DNA from: CALZKI01 sp045124055 | GTDB lineage: Bacteria > Bacillota > Clostridia > Lachnospirales > Lachnospiraceae | NCBI GenBank assembly: GCA_045124055.1 | Contig: JBGVKZ010000017.1 | Coordinates: 15,816 to 79,815, forward strand | Length of the DNA: 64,000 bases | Reading direction: 5' to 3' | Part shown: positions 45,657 to 53,396 of the stretch, piece by piece | How positions within the stretch are numbered: the stretch's first letter is position 1 | Layout of the letters: every line of letters starts with the position of its first letter | Notes under the pieces: model-generated | Databases searched by the model: none | Seen by the model: only the letters and a program-made list of their open reading frames with translations | What the model was told of the DNA's origin: nothing | Made by a program: the position numbers and the translations under genes

Positions 45657-45875
45657 ATGTCAAAAGCTGATGTAATTGAAATTGAAGGAACTGTTATTGA
45701 AAAATTACCGAATACAATGTTTCAGGTAGAATTGGAAAACGGACACAAAGTACTTGCACACATTAGTGGTAAGTTAAGACAGAACTTTATCCGTATTTTA
45801 CCAGGGGACAAAGTAACCTTGGAACTTTCTCCATACGATTTGTCAAAAGGTCGTATTATATGGAGAGATAAGTAA
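45657..45875 (+). CDS. infA: Translation initiation factor IF-1
   Basis: 72 residues, exact family length; M-S-K-A-D-V-I-E-I-E-G-T-V start and H-I-S-G-K-L-R-Q-N-F-I-R-I. OB-fold that blocks the A site during initiation. ATG at 45657 after GGAGGTAAAT; the upstream in-frame ATG lies in the KOW gene. Confidence 0.98.
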   Translation: MSKADVIEIEGTVIEKLPNTMFQVELENGHKVLAHISGKLRQNFIRILPGDKVTLELSPYDLSKGRIIWRDK

Positions 45876-45987
45876 AATATTTTTAATGATTTCATACGTG
45901 ACTTAACCCAATCACGTTAGAAATAAATGCTCCAATTTTTAAGACTTACAAATTACAAAAAATTGTGTAAAGAGTTTGAAAAAGCCC

Positions 45988-46016
45988 TTGCAAATCATAA
46001 TTTGATATGCTAAAAT
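45988..46016 (+). promoter_or_regulatory. Promoter before rpmJ (alpha operon)
   Basis: TTGCAA (45988-45993), a 17-base spacer and TAAAAT (46011-46016), 34 bases before the rpmJ start. Separates the alpha section from the spc section. Confidence 0.7.
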
Positions 46017-46049
46017 GTAAGTCGGTCTTTTTTGAAAGGAGGGTTTAAG

Positions 46050-46163
46050 ATGAAGGTTAGATCATCAGTAAAACCAATTTGCGAAAAATGCAAAATCATT
46101 AAAAGAAAAGGAAGAATCAGAGTAATCTGTGAAAATCCAAAACACAAACAGAGACAAGGTTAA
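46050..46163 (+). CDS. rpmJ: 50S ribosomal protein L36
   Basis: 37 residues, M-K-V-R-S-S-V-K-P-I-C-E-K-C-K start with the C-x2-C...C-x4-H zinc motif and end K-H-K-Q-R-Q-G: exact length and motif of the zinc-type L36. Found by eye; AAAGGAGGGTTTAAG precedes the ATG. Confidence 0.97.
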   Translation: MKVRSSVKPICEKCKIIKRKGRIRVICENPKHKQRQG

Positions 46164-46440
46164 TTCATTACTTCTTATTATGAAGAATAATGAATACTTG
46201 TCTTGTTAGTATGTGCGACTGCAGTGTGAATTATTTACACTGATTATCATAATTGAACGTAGAGAGCCTACGGGAGATTACTTTTTGATACCGAGATATC
46301 GTTATCGGAAAGATCGGATTTTAAGGATAAAATATTTTTCTTTTTCCGGTTGGGTGTGCCTTATCACACCCCAGTCAATTAGTAACAAGTATTGCACAGT
46401 AAGACAGGCAATACAAAATGCGTAAAAACGCGAAGAAAAT
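46164..46440 (+). ncRNA. Structured leader between rpmJ and rpsM
   Basis: A 290-base gap without a gene. Visible stems include TTCATTA...TAATGAA (46164-46194), CAGTGT/ACACTG (46221-46242) and GGGTGTG/CACACCC (46354-46374). The 70-codon frame inside it lacks a ribosome binding site. Likely a regulatory leader; S4 or S13 control is possible but not shown. Confidence 0.45.
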
Positions 46441-46453
46441 GGAGGAAACGTAA

Positions 46454-46822
46454 ATGGCTCGTATCGCAGGTGTTGACTTACCTAGAGAAAAACGTATCGA
46501 AATCGGTTTAACTTATATCTACGGCATTGGTAGAGTAAGTGCAACAAAGATTTTGGAAAAAGCAGGTGTTAATCCTGACACTCGTGTTAGAGAATTAACA
46601 GATGACGAAGTAAAAAGCATTGCTGAAGTAATCGATGCTGAATACATGGTAGAAGGTGATTTAAGAAGAGAAATCGCTTTAAACATCAAGAGACTTCAGG
46701 AAATCGGATGTTACAGAGGTATTCGTCATAGAAAAGGACTCCCAGTTCGTGGTCAGAAGACTAAGACAAATGCAAGAACAAGAAAGGGTCCAAAACGTAC
46801 TGTTGCTAATAAGAAGAAATAA
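46454..46822 (+). CDS. rpsM: 30S ribosomal protein S13
   Basis: 122 residues, M-A-R-I-A-G-V-D-L-P-R-E-K-R start and R-G-Q-K-T-K-T-N-A-R-T-R-K-G end. AATGGAGGAAACGTAA site. The last eight codons are repeated just after the gene. Confidence 0.98.
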   Translation: MARIAGVDLPREKRIEIGLTYIYGIGRVSATKILEKAGVNPDTRVRELTDDEVKSIAEVIDAEYMVEGDLRREIALNIKRLQEIGCYRGIRHRKGLPVRGQKTKTNARTRKGPKRTVANKKK

Positions 46823-46881
46823 TTCTAAGTAAAGGACGTACGTTTCAACGTACTGTTGCGAATAAGAAGAAGTAATTCTTA
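46793..46881 (+). repeat. Duplicated 3' tail of rpsM
   Basis: Bases 46793-46828 (end of rpsM with stop) recur at 46846-46881 with about five changes; the copy still spells R-T-V-A-N-K-K-K-stop but has no start. A 17-base spacer lies between. Confidence 0.85.
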
Positions 46882-46944
46882 AAAAGCAAACGTAATTTAG
46901 ACAATTAGAAACAATGATTAAATGAGAAAGTAGGTTAGTTTAAA

Positions 46945-47340
46945 ATGGCTAAACAGGTTGCAAAAAAAGTAACAAAGAAGCGTGTTAAGAAAAACGTTGA
47001 ACGCGGACAGGCACATATTCAGTCTTCTTTTAATAACACAATCGTTACATTAACAGATACTGAAGGTAATGCTCTTAGCTGGGCAAGTGCTGGTGGTCTT
47101 GGTTTTAGAGGTTCAAGGAAATCTACTCCATACGCAGCACAGATGGCTGCTGAAACAGCTACAAAAGCTGCTTTAATTCATGGATTAAAAACAGTAGACG
47201 TATTTGTAAAAGGACCAGGTTCAGGACGTGAAGCTGCTATCAGAGCACTTCAGGCTTGTGGTTTGGAAGTAACAAGTATTTGTGATGTTACACCAGTACC
47301 TCACAACGGATGCCGCCCACCAAAACGTCGTCGTGTTTGA
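46945..47340 (+). CDS. rpsK: 30S ribosomal protein S11
   Basis: 131 residues; A-H-I-Q-S-S-F-N-N-T-I-V-T and G-C-R-P-P-K-R-R-R-V end are family signatures. Platform protein. Confidence 0.98.
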   Translation: MAKQVAKKVTKKRVKKNVERGQAHIQSSFNNTIVTLTDTEGNALSWASAGGLGFRGSRKSTPYAAQMAAETATKAALIHGLKTVDVFVKGPGSGREAAIRALQACGLEVTSICDVTPVPHNGCRPPKRRRV

Positions 47341-47396
47341 TTTATTTATTGTTTTGAAGATATTATATTTTCAAATAGATGGTATGGTTGGAAGAA

Positions 47397-47446
47397 AGTA
47401 CTTCACCAAGTTGGCGTAGCGTAAAGCTAACGCTAGCTTGTGTACT
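47397..47446 (+). promoter_or_regulatory. Long hairpin upstream of rpsD
   Basis: AGTAC...AAGTT..GCGTAGC faces GCTAACGC..AGCTT..GTACT around GTAAA in the 155-base gap before rpsD. S4 commonly binds such leaders to repress its operon; this is a candidate site. Confidence 0.5.
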
Positions 47447-47495
47447 GTAAACAATAGTAGGAGGCAGAGCCTTCTTTAAAAGAAAGGAGCCAAAA

Positions 47496-48089
47496 ATGGC
47501 AGTTAATAGAGTACCCGTTCTTAAAAGATGTAGATCACTTGATTTAGATCCAACATATTTAGGATATGACAAAAAATCACGTAGAAAATCACCTCGTGCA
47601 GGTAAAAAAATGAGTGAATATGGTCTTCAGTTAAGAGAAAAACAGAAAGCTAAATTCATTTATGGTGTATTAGAAAAACCTTTTAGAAATTACTACGAAA
47701 AAGCTGATAGAATGAAAGGTATGACTGGTGAAAACCTTATGGTTATGCTTGAATCTAGATTAGACAACGTAGTATTCAGATTAGGTATGGCTAGAACAAG
47801 AAGAGAAGCTAGACAGATCGTAGGTCACAAACATATTTTAGTAAATGGTAAATGTGTAAACATTCCATCATACTTAGTAAAAGCCGGCGATGTAATCGAA
47901 GTAAGTGAAAAAGCTAAATCTTTACAGAGATACAAAGATATCTTAGAAGTAACAGCTGGAAGATTAGTTCCAGAATGGATTGACGGAGATATCGAATCAT
48001 TAAAAGGAACTATTAAAGAACTTCCTACAAGAGCTATGATTGATGTTCCTGTTGACGAAATGCTTATCGTCGAATTATACTCTAAATAA
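47496..48089 (+). CDS. rpsD: 30S ribosomal protein S4
   Basis: 197 residues with the S4 RNA-binding domain (L-E-S-R-L-D-N-V-V-F-R-L-G). Primary 16S binder and often an operon regulator. GAAAGGAGCCAAAA site. Confidence 0.98.
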   Translation: MAVNRVPVLKRCRSLDLDPTYLGYDKKSRRKSPRAGKKMSEYGLQLREKQKAKFIYGVLEKPFRNYYEKADRMKGMTGENLMVMLESRLDNVVFRLGMARTRREARQIVGHKHILVNGKCVNIPSYLVKAGDVIEVSEKAKSLQRYKDILEVTAGRLVPEWIDGDIESLKGTIKELPTRAMIDVPVDEMLIVELYSK

Positions 48090-48140
48090 TAAGACGTAGG
48101 CCCCATAGTAATCATATGCTTGTAAAGGAGGGTATTAGCA

Positions 48141-49097
48141 GTGTTTGATTTTGAAAGACCAAATATAGAAGTTGCAGAAATTTCTGAAGATAAGAAGTAT
48201 GGTAGATTTGTTGTTGAACCATTGGAAAGAGGTTACGGTATTACACTCGGTAACTCTTTAAGAAGAATTATGCTTTCTTCTTTACCAGGTGCAGCAGTAA
48301 GTCAGGTAAAAATTGAAGGCGTTTTACATGAATTCAGTTCCATTGAAGGCGTTAAAGAAGACGTTACTGAAATCATTATGAACATTAAAAGCTTGGCTAT
48401 CAAAAATACAAGTGAAACAAATGAACCAAAAACAGCTTACATCGACGTAACAGGTGAAGGCGTTGTTAGAGCTTCAGATATTCAGGCAGATCAGGACATT
48501 GAAATCTTAAATCCTGATTTAGTAATCGCAACACTTTGCGGTAAAGATACAAAATTCTATATGGAACTCACTATCACAAAAGGTAGAGGGTATGTTAGTG
48601 CAGATAAGAACAAGGGCGCAGATTTACCGGTTGGTGTCATCGCTGTTGATTCTATTTACACTCCGGTAGAAAGAGTAAATATGACTGTTGCCAACACACG
48701 TGTGGGACAGATTACTGATTACGATAAACTTACACTTGACGTTTACACAAACGGAACATTAGTTCCAGACGAAGCAGTAAGTTTAGCAGCAAAAGTATTA
48801 AGCGAACATTTAAGCTTATTTGTTGACTTATCTGAAAGTGCTATGAAAGCAGAAGTTATGGTTGATAAAGAAGAAAACGAAAAAGAAAAAGTTCTCGTTA
48901 TGAGCATTGATGAACTTGAATTATCTGTTCGTTCATACAACTGCTTAAAGAGAGCAGGCATTAATACTGTTGAAGAATTAACAAATAAATCTCAGGAAGA
49001 TATGATGAAAGTTCGTAACTTAGGACGCAAATCATTAGAAGAGGTTTTAGCAAAATTAAAAGAATTAGGCTTACAGCTTAACAGCAGTGAAGAATAA
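48141..49097 (+). CDS. rpoA: RNA polymerase alpha subunit
   Basis: 318 residues. N-terminal dimerisation domain (G-Y-G-I-T-L-G-N-S-L-R-R) and C-terminal DNA/activator-binding domain (about 250-310, E-L-S-V-R-S-Y-N-C-L-K). GTG start after AAAGGAGGGTATTAGCA. Confidence 0.98.
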   Translation: MFDFERPNIEVAEISEDKKYGRFVVEPLERGYGITLGNSLRRIMLSSLPGAAVSQVKIEGVLHEFSSIEGVKEDVTEIIMNIKSLAIKNTSETNEPKTAYIDVTGEGVVRASDIQADQDIEILNPDLVIATLCGKDTKFYMELTITKGRGYVSADKNKGADLPVGVIAVDSIYTPVERVNMTVANTRVGQITDYDKLTLDVYTNGTLVPDEAVSLAAKVLSEHLSLFVDLSESAMKAEVMVDKEENEKEKVLVMSIDELELSVRSYNCLKRAGINTVEELTNKSQEDMMKVRNLGRKSLEEVLAKLKELGLQLNSSEE

Positions 49098-49111
49098 TTC
49101 GTAAAAAGCGT

Positions 49112-49219
49112 GATAACAGGCCAAGTAAGACCAAAGGGCATAGGCCTGTTTTATCATAAAACAGGAAAAATCCTGTGAAAACTATTAAATATTTAACTGA
49201 CCGGTAAGACCAAAAGGCA
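49112..49219 (+). promoter_or_regulatory. Structured leader with repeated motif before rplQ
   Basis: GATAACAGGCC (49112-49122) faces GGCCTGTTTTATC (49143-49155). The loop motif GTAAGACCAAAGGGCA (49125-49140) recurs with one change right before rplQ (49204-49219), overlapping its ribosome binding site. This could let one factor bind both sites. Confidence 0.5.
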
Positions 49220-49236
49220 CGGGGAAGGACGTAAAA

Positions 49237-49773
49237 ATGGCAAAATACAGAAAACTTGGCAGAACATCTGACCAGAGAAAAGCATTACTTAGAAACCAGG
49301 TAACAGCATTGTTACACAATGGTAAAATTATGACAACTGAAGCAAAAGCTAAAGAAATTCAGAAAATCGTTGAAGGCGTTATTGCAAAAGCTGTAAAAGA
49401 AAAAGACAACTACGAAGTTGTTAAAGTTCAGGCTAAAGTAGCAGTAAAAGATAAAGACGGTAAGAGAGTTAAAGAAGTTGTTGATGGTAAAAAAGTTACT
49501 AAATACGAAACAGTAGAAAAAGAAATCAAAAAAGATCTTCCTTCAAGAGTTCACGCTAGAAGACAGATTATGAAAGCTATCTACTCAGTAACAGAAGTTC
49601 CTACTACTGCAGCAGGCAAAAAGAGAGGAACAAAAGAAGTTGATTTAGTAGCTAAATTATTCGATGAAATCGCACCAAAATACGTAGATCGTAAAGGTGG
49701 ATACACAAGAATCGTTAAAGTTGGTCAGCGTAAAGGTGACGCAGCTATGATGGTACTTATCGAATTAGTATAA
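49237..49773 (+). CDS. rplQ: 50S ribosomal protein L17 (extended)
   Basis: 178 residues, about 50 more than most bacterial L17. M-A-K-Y-R-K-L-G-R-T-S-D-Q-R-K start is typical. A Lys/Val/Glu-rich insertion (about 60-105) splits the usual fold, as in some clostridia. Last gene of the alpha operon. Confidence 0.95.
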   Translation: MAKYRKLGRTSDQRKALLRNQVTALLHNGKIMTTEAKAKEIQKIVEGVIAKAVKEKDNYEVVKVQAKVAVKDKDGKRVKEVVDGKKVTKYETVEKEIKKDLPSRVHARRQIMKAIYSVTEVPTTAAGKKRGTKEVDLVAKLFDEIAPKYVDRKGGYTRIVKVGQRKGDAAMMVLIELV

Positions 49774-49786
49774 TCATAAAACTTAA

Positions 49787-49862
49787 AAGGCACATATATC
49801 TTTGACACCGATTTTTCGCTGTGCGAACTAGGTGGAAAGATATATGTGCCTTGTTTTATTTT
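49787..49862 (+). terminator. Long-stem terminator with conserved core, copy 1
   Basis: A perfect 17-bp stem (AAGGCACATATATCTTT/AAAGATATATGTGCCTT), a 32-base inner core (49804-49835) with TTCGC/GCGAA, then GTTTTATTTT. It ends the ribosomal supercluster. The core recurs at 53330-53361. Confidence 0.9.
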
Positions 49863-49989
49863 CAAAAGTGGATTTTCTGAAGTGGATTTTCAACTATGCT
49901 TTAGTATGGTAAAATGAAAGGGAGAACTTGAATTTTATACACTATTTATAATAAACACATAAGTATGACAAAAGAAGGAGAATGAACGA

Positions 49990-50700
49990 ATGAATCCTAT
50001 ATTATTGGGGGCGGCAAATGTACTTATATATTTCTTGTTAGCGATTATGATTGTGATTCCGGCAAGAGTTTTATTGACGATTCCAAACGAACTCTTTCGA
50101 AAAATATTGCATTTTATATTATTAGGTTCTTTCTATGTGTTGGTTATTTCTTCTAAAACGTGGCAGATAACAGTGATAGTAGCGATTATTTTTGAAGTTC
50201 TTTTATATCCAATTTTGATTTTGTTTGAGCGACTAAAGAAATATTCAGAGTTTACCACAGAACGAAAAAAAGGGGAATTAAAAAGAAGTTTGATGATTGT
50301 TTATACCATGTTTGCGGTGGTGGTCGCGATATGCTGGGGAATATTTAAAGATAAATATCTGGCATTAGCCAGCTTGTATGCATGGGGAATTGGTGATGCC
50401 GCAGCGGCACTTGTTGGAAAACGATTTGGTAAACACAAAATTATTACTCGTGGATTGGATGGAAAGAAAAGTTACGAAGGCACATTGGCGATGTGTCTGG
50501 TGTCTTGTATCAGCGTATTCACGATTTTGGTATTTCGAGGCGGAATGAAGACTGTGTATTGTATTATCATTTCAGTTGTAGTGGGAGTGGTAAGTGCAGT
50601 GGTAGAGCTGTTTTCAAAAGATGGCAATGATACGGTATTTTGTCCTATAGCAGCTATGGTGACATTATTGCCATTGGTATATTTATTGGGAGGCATATAA
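49990..50700 (+). CDS. VTE5/SEC59-type lipid kinase-like membrane protein
   Basis: 236 residues with about six membrane helices and G-I-G-D-A-A-A-A-L-V-G-K-R-F-G then G-K-K-S-Y-E-G-T, the CTP-binding signature shared by phytol/dolichol kinases and CDP-lipid synthases. Inferred: CTP-dependent phosphorylation of a lipid or polyprenol. Substrate unknown. GAAGGAGAATGAACGA before the ATG. Confidence 0.8.
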   Translation: MNPILLGAANVLIYFLLAIMIVIPARVLLTIPNELFRKILHFILLGSFYVLVISSKTWQITVIVAIIFEVLLYPILILFERLKKYSEFTTERKKGELKRSLMIVYTMFAVVVAICWGIFKDKYLALASLYAWGIGDAAAALVGKRFGKHKIITRGLDGKKSYEGTLAMCLVSCISVFTILVFRGGMKTVYCIIISVVVGVVSAVVELFSKDGNDTVFCPIAAMVTLLPLVYLLGGI

Positions 50701-51311
50701 TGCAAAATAAGTCAGAAAAGAAAACACTACTTATGTCAGTAGTTATGAGTGCCCCTGGTCCACTGATTATAGCGATTGGGTTACTTCAAGGACAAAGTTC
50801 AACACAGATTGCAGACTTTGTGCGTAGAAGTGCGGAACTTTTTGGAATAATTATGGCATATGTGGTATATGTCATTACAACAAAAGATGGGATTTGTGAT
50901 ATTGTAAAAAAAGAAAAATGGGAGAAATTCTCAAATATCTTTGTTGGTGTGATGATGTGTATCGCAGGTATTTTAATGTTTCTTCTTGCATTTGCTGTAT
51001 CCACAAGTGAAAAGGGAAATGTAGTTCCCAGCCTTATAATTGCATTAATGGGTGTTGTTGCTAATACACTTTTTTGGAGAAAGTATGCGAGACTCAATAA
51101 AACAGAACCAAATGCGATTATTGCAGTGCAGGCAAGACTTTATAGAGCAAAAAGCTTGGTAGATTGTTGCGTAACAGTTGCGTTATTGTCAGTAGTTCTT
51201 TTGCCGGATTCAAGTGTTTCTTATTATTTGGATTTTACCGGTACAATTATTGTATCCATTTACCTTGCTTGGTGTGGCGTAAAAACAATTATGGAACAGG
51301 TAAAACGTTAG
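50700..51311 (+). CDS. CDF-like cation transporter (membrane part only)
   Basis: 203 residues with about five to six membrane helices. S-A-P-G-P-L...D-F-V-R-R-S-A-E near the N terminus and S-L-V-D-C-C near residue 155 recall the cation diffusion facilitator fold, but the usual C-terminal metal-binding domain is missing. ATG 50700 overlaps the previous stop codon by one base. Moderately sure. Confidence 0.6.
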   Translation: MQNKSEKKTLLMSVVMSAPGPLIIAIGLLQGQSSTQIADFVRRSAELFGIIMAYVVYVITTKDGICDIVKKEKWEKFSNIFVGVMMCIAGILMFLLAFAVSTSEKGNVVPSLIIALMGVVANTLFWRKYARLNKTEPNAIIAVQARLYRAKSLVDCCVTVALLSVVLLPDSSVSYYLDFTGTIIVSIYLAWCGVKTIMEQVKR

Positions 51312-51388
51312 AGATTATCTTTAGAGCGTCCGTTTGAACACCAATGGGATGAACTCATGGTCTGAAACTATGAATAATAAAGTTACCG

Positions 51389-51417
51389 TTGACAGAAGAA
51401 AACTTATATGTTAAAAT
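51389..51417 (+). promoter_or_regulatory. Consensus promoter of a mini-gene
   Basis: Perfect TTGACA (51389-51394), 17-base spacer, TAAAAT (51412-51417), about 40 bases before a 20-codon ORF with a strong ribosome binding site. Confidence 0.75.
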
Positions 51418-51459
51418 AATCAAGAAATTGAACTGAAATGAGAAAAGGAGGTAACTGCA

Positions 51460-51522
51460 ATGAAAAAATTAAATGTAAAGAATGTAACTAAATATTGTAT
51501 GATTACCTCGGTGTGTATATAG
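51460..51522 (+). CDS. 20-residue peptide gene
   Basis: Found by eye. ATG at 51460 after AAAAGGAGGTAACTGCA encodes 20 residues: basic start (M-K-K-L-N-V-K-N-V-T-K) and a C-terminal Y-C-M-I-T-S-V-C-I with two Cys. Own promoter upstream and own terminator downstream (51556-51582). It might be a signalling or RiPP-like peptide, or an attenuator leader for the GNAT-RsgA gene after it. No family recognised. Confidence 0.55.
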   Translation: MKKLNVKNVTKYCMITSVCI

Positions 51523-51555
51523 TTATTAAAAACAATTCTATATTTATGAAATTAT

Positions 51556-51582
51556 GCCGTGGCTTTTTGTCACGGCTTTTTT
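51556..51582 (+). terminator. Rho-independent terminator after mini-gene
   Basis: GCCGTG/CACGGC stem with a GGCTTTTTGT-type loop and TTTTTT after it. The next 130 bases hold a GAAAGC/GCTTTC hairpin (about 51596-51621) and no gene. Confidence 0.85.
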
Positions 51583-51712
51583 ATTTATGATAATAGAAAG
51601 CTCACTGAGCGTGCTTTCTATTATTTGAAAAAACTCTTCTTATACGCTTCTCGGGGTTTCATACTATATTATCGAATTCGGAAAAATATATATGAAAATA
51701 GGAGAAAGAACA

Positions 51713-53218
51713 ATGAATAAAATTATAATACGAGAAGAAAGAAAAGAAGATTATCAGGCAACAGAGCTAATGACTATGAGAGCATTCTGGAATATTCATA
51801 GTCCGGGATGCAATGAACATTTGTTAGTTCATAAGTTACGAGAATCAGAAGATTATTTACCTGGCATAAGTAGGGTAGCAGAATTAGATGGGAAAATTGT
51901 TGGTGCAATATTTTATTCTAAGGCGTGGGTTATTGATGAAGCAAATGTTCATAATGTGATAACATTTGGCCCCCTTGCAGTTGACCCGATGGCACAGTCT
52001 TATGGAGTAGGTGGAATGCTTCTTAGAGAAACATTTAAGCTGGCGAAGGAGGAAGGCTATAAGGGAATAATTATTGTGGGTGAGCCAGAGTATTATCCAA
52101 AGTATGGTTTTGTTACTTGTGATAAATTTAATATTTCTGATGCTGGTGGATATAATTATGATGCTTTGATGGCATATGAATTACAGGAAAATGGTTTCGC
52201 AGGTATTAAGGGAAAACTTAAGGAATCAGAAGTTTTTGAACAATGTGAGGATGAAGATGAAATAGAAGAATTTACAAGGCAGTTTCCGTATTATGAACCA
52301 CTTACACTTAAATGTCAGTGGCTTCATAAGGAGAAGTTAGGTCGCATATGCAATGTTCAAAAAAATCAATATACAATTCAGTTTTGGGAGATGCAGATAC
52401 CGGCAAAATTGAAAGGCAAATTCTTTGATGGGAAGAAAACGTTTCCAGTGGTGGGAGACTATGTAACCTTTGAATATAATACAAAAGGTGATTCCCTTAT
52501 ATTAGAAGTTTGTGAAAGAAAAAGCATTTTAAAGAGACCATTTCCAAATGACCATGCAATAAGGAAGGTAAAAGAGCAAGAGATGGTGGCTAATGCAGAT
52601 ATTGCATTTATAGTTACATCCATTAATGAGGATTTTAGCGTAAACAGGATTATTAGATATATGACTGTGGCCAACGAAGGTGGAGTGAAGCCGGTTGTAA
52701 TACTTACGAAAGCAGATTTAACGGATAATGTAGACGCTTACATAGAGCAGGTAAAAGAGGTTGAAAAGGATGTAGATATATGTGCCATATCAGTGACTAC
52801 AGGGTTTGGAATGGAGGAACTTGAAAAATATCTAAAGCCTGGTAATACGATTGCTTTATTAGGTTCATCCGGTGTAGGTAAATCAACACTTGTCAATGCT
52901 CTTATAGGCAGGGACATTATGGCAACAAAAACCATAAGAGAAGCCGATTCTAAGGGAAGACATACTACAACATATAGGCAAATGTTTGTACTGGAGTCTG
53001 GCTTTACAATTATTGATACACCTGGAATGCGAGAGATAAGTATATCCAATGTGACGAAAGGCTTAGAAGAAACATTTGATGATATAATCGAATTATCAAG
53101 AAATTGTAAATTTAGTAATTGTGAACATAAATCTGAGCCAGGATGTGCTGTGAAAAAGGCAGTTAAGGACGGAATTTTGACAGAGAAAAGGTTGAAATTA
53201 TATCAAAGACTTAAATAA
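51713..53218 (+). CDS. GNAT acetyltransferase fused to RsgA-type GTPase
   Basis: 501 residues. Residues 1-165 are a GNAT domain of YhbS type (G-P-L-A-V-D-P, then G-V-G-G-M-L-L acetyl-CoA loop). About 205-501 form a complete RsgA: OB fold (G-R-I-C-N-V...), circularly permuted GTPase with G4 T-K-A-D before G1 G-S-S-G-V-G-K-S-T (384-392) and G3 D-T-P-G-M, and the C-x4-C...H...C zinc end. RsgA tests 30S maturation. The ATG at 51713 follows AGGAGAAAGAAC. The fusion is unusual; a separate housekeeping rsgA may exist elsewhere. Confidence 0.88.
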   Translation: MNKIIIREERKEDYQATELMTMRAFWNIHSPGCNEHLLVHKLRESEDYLPGISRVAELDGKIVGAIFYSKAWVIDEANVHNVITFGPLAVDPMAQSYGVGGMLLRETFKLAKEEGYKGIIIVGEPEYYPKYGFVTCDKFNISDAGGYNYDALMAYELQENGFAGIKGKLKESEVFEQCEDEDEIEEFTRQFPYYEPLTLKCQWLHKEKLGRICNVQKNQYTIQFWEMQIPAKLKGKFFDGKKTFPVVGDYVTFEYNTKGDSLILEVCERKSILKRPFPNDHAIRKVKEQEMVANADIAFIVTSINEDFSVNRIIRYMTVANEGGVKPVVILTKADLTDNVDAYIEQVKEVEKDVDICAISVTTGFGMEELEKYLKPGNTIALLGSSGVGKSTLVNALIGRDIMATKTIREADSKGRHTTTYRQMFVLESGFTIIDTPGMREISISNVTKGLEETFDDIIELSRNCKFSNCEHKSEPGCAVKKAVKDGILTEKRLKLYQRLK

Positions 53219-53310
53219 TGGGCGAGTAGTTGATATAAAATCGTTTGACCAAGAGGTGAATTTGAAGTTAGCGAGGTAAAAGTAAACCTGAAATAGAATG
53301 GAAAAAATAA

Positions 53311-53381
53311 TATACCCCTATACTATTTCGATACCGATTTTTCGCAATGCGAATTAAGTGGAGAAATGGTATAGGGGTATA
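53311..53381. terminator. Long-stem terminator with conserved core, copy 2
   Basis: A 19-bp stem with one G-T pair (TATACCCCTATACTATTTC facing GAAATGGTATAGGGGTATA) around a core (53330-53361) that matches copy 1 at 27 of 32 bases. It lies between two convergent genes, A-rich on the left and T-rich on the right, so it may work both ways. Confidence 0.85.
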
Positions 53382-53396
53382 TATTTATGTTCCTAT

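Noticed and set aside
46213..46425. 70-codon ORF between rpmJ and rpsM
   Set aside because: No ribosome binding site, Arg/Ile-rich composition unlike a protein, and it runs through several hairpins of the leader.
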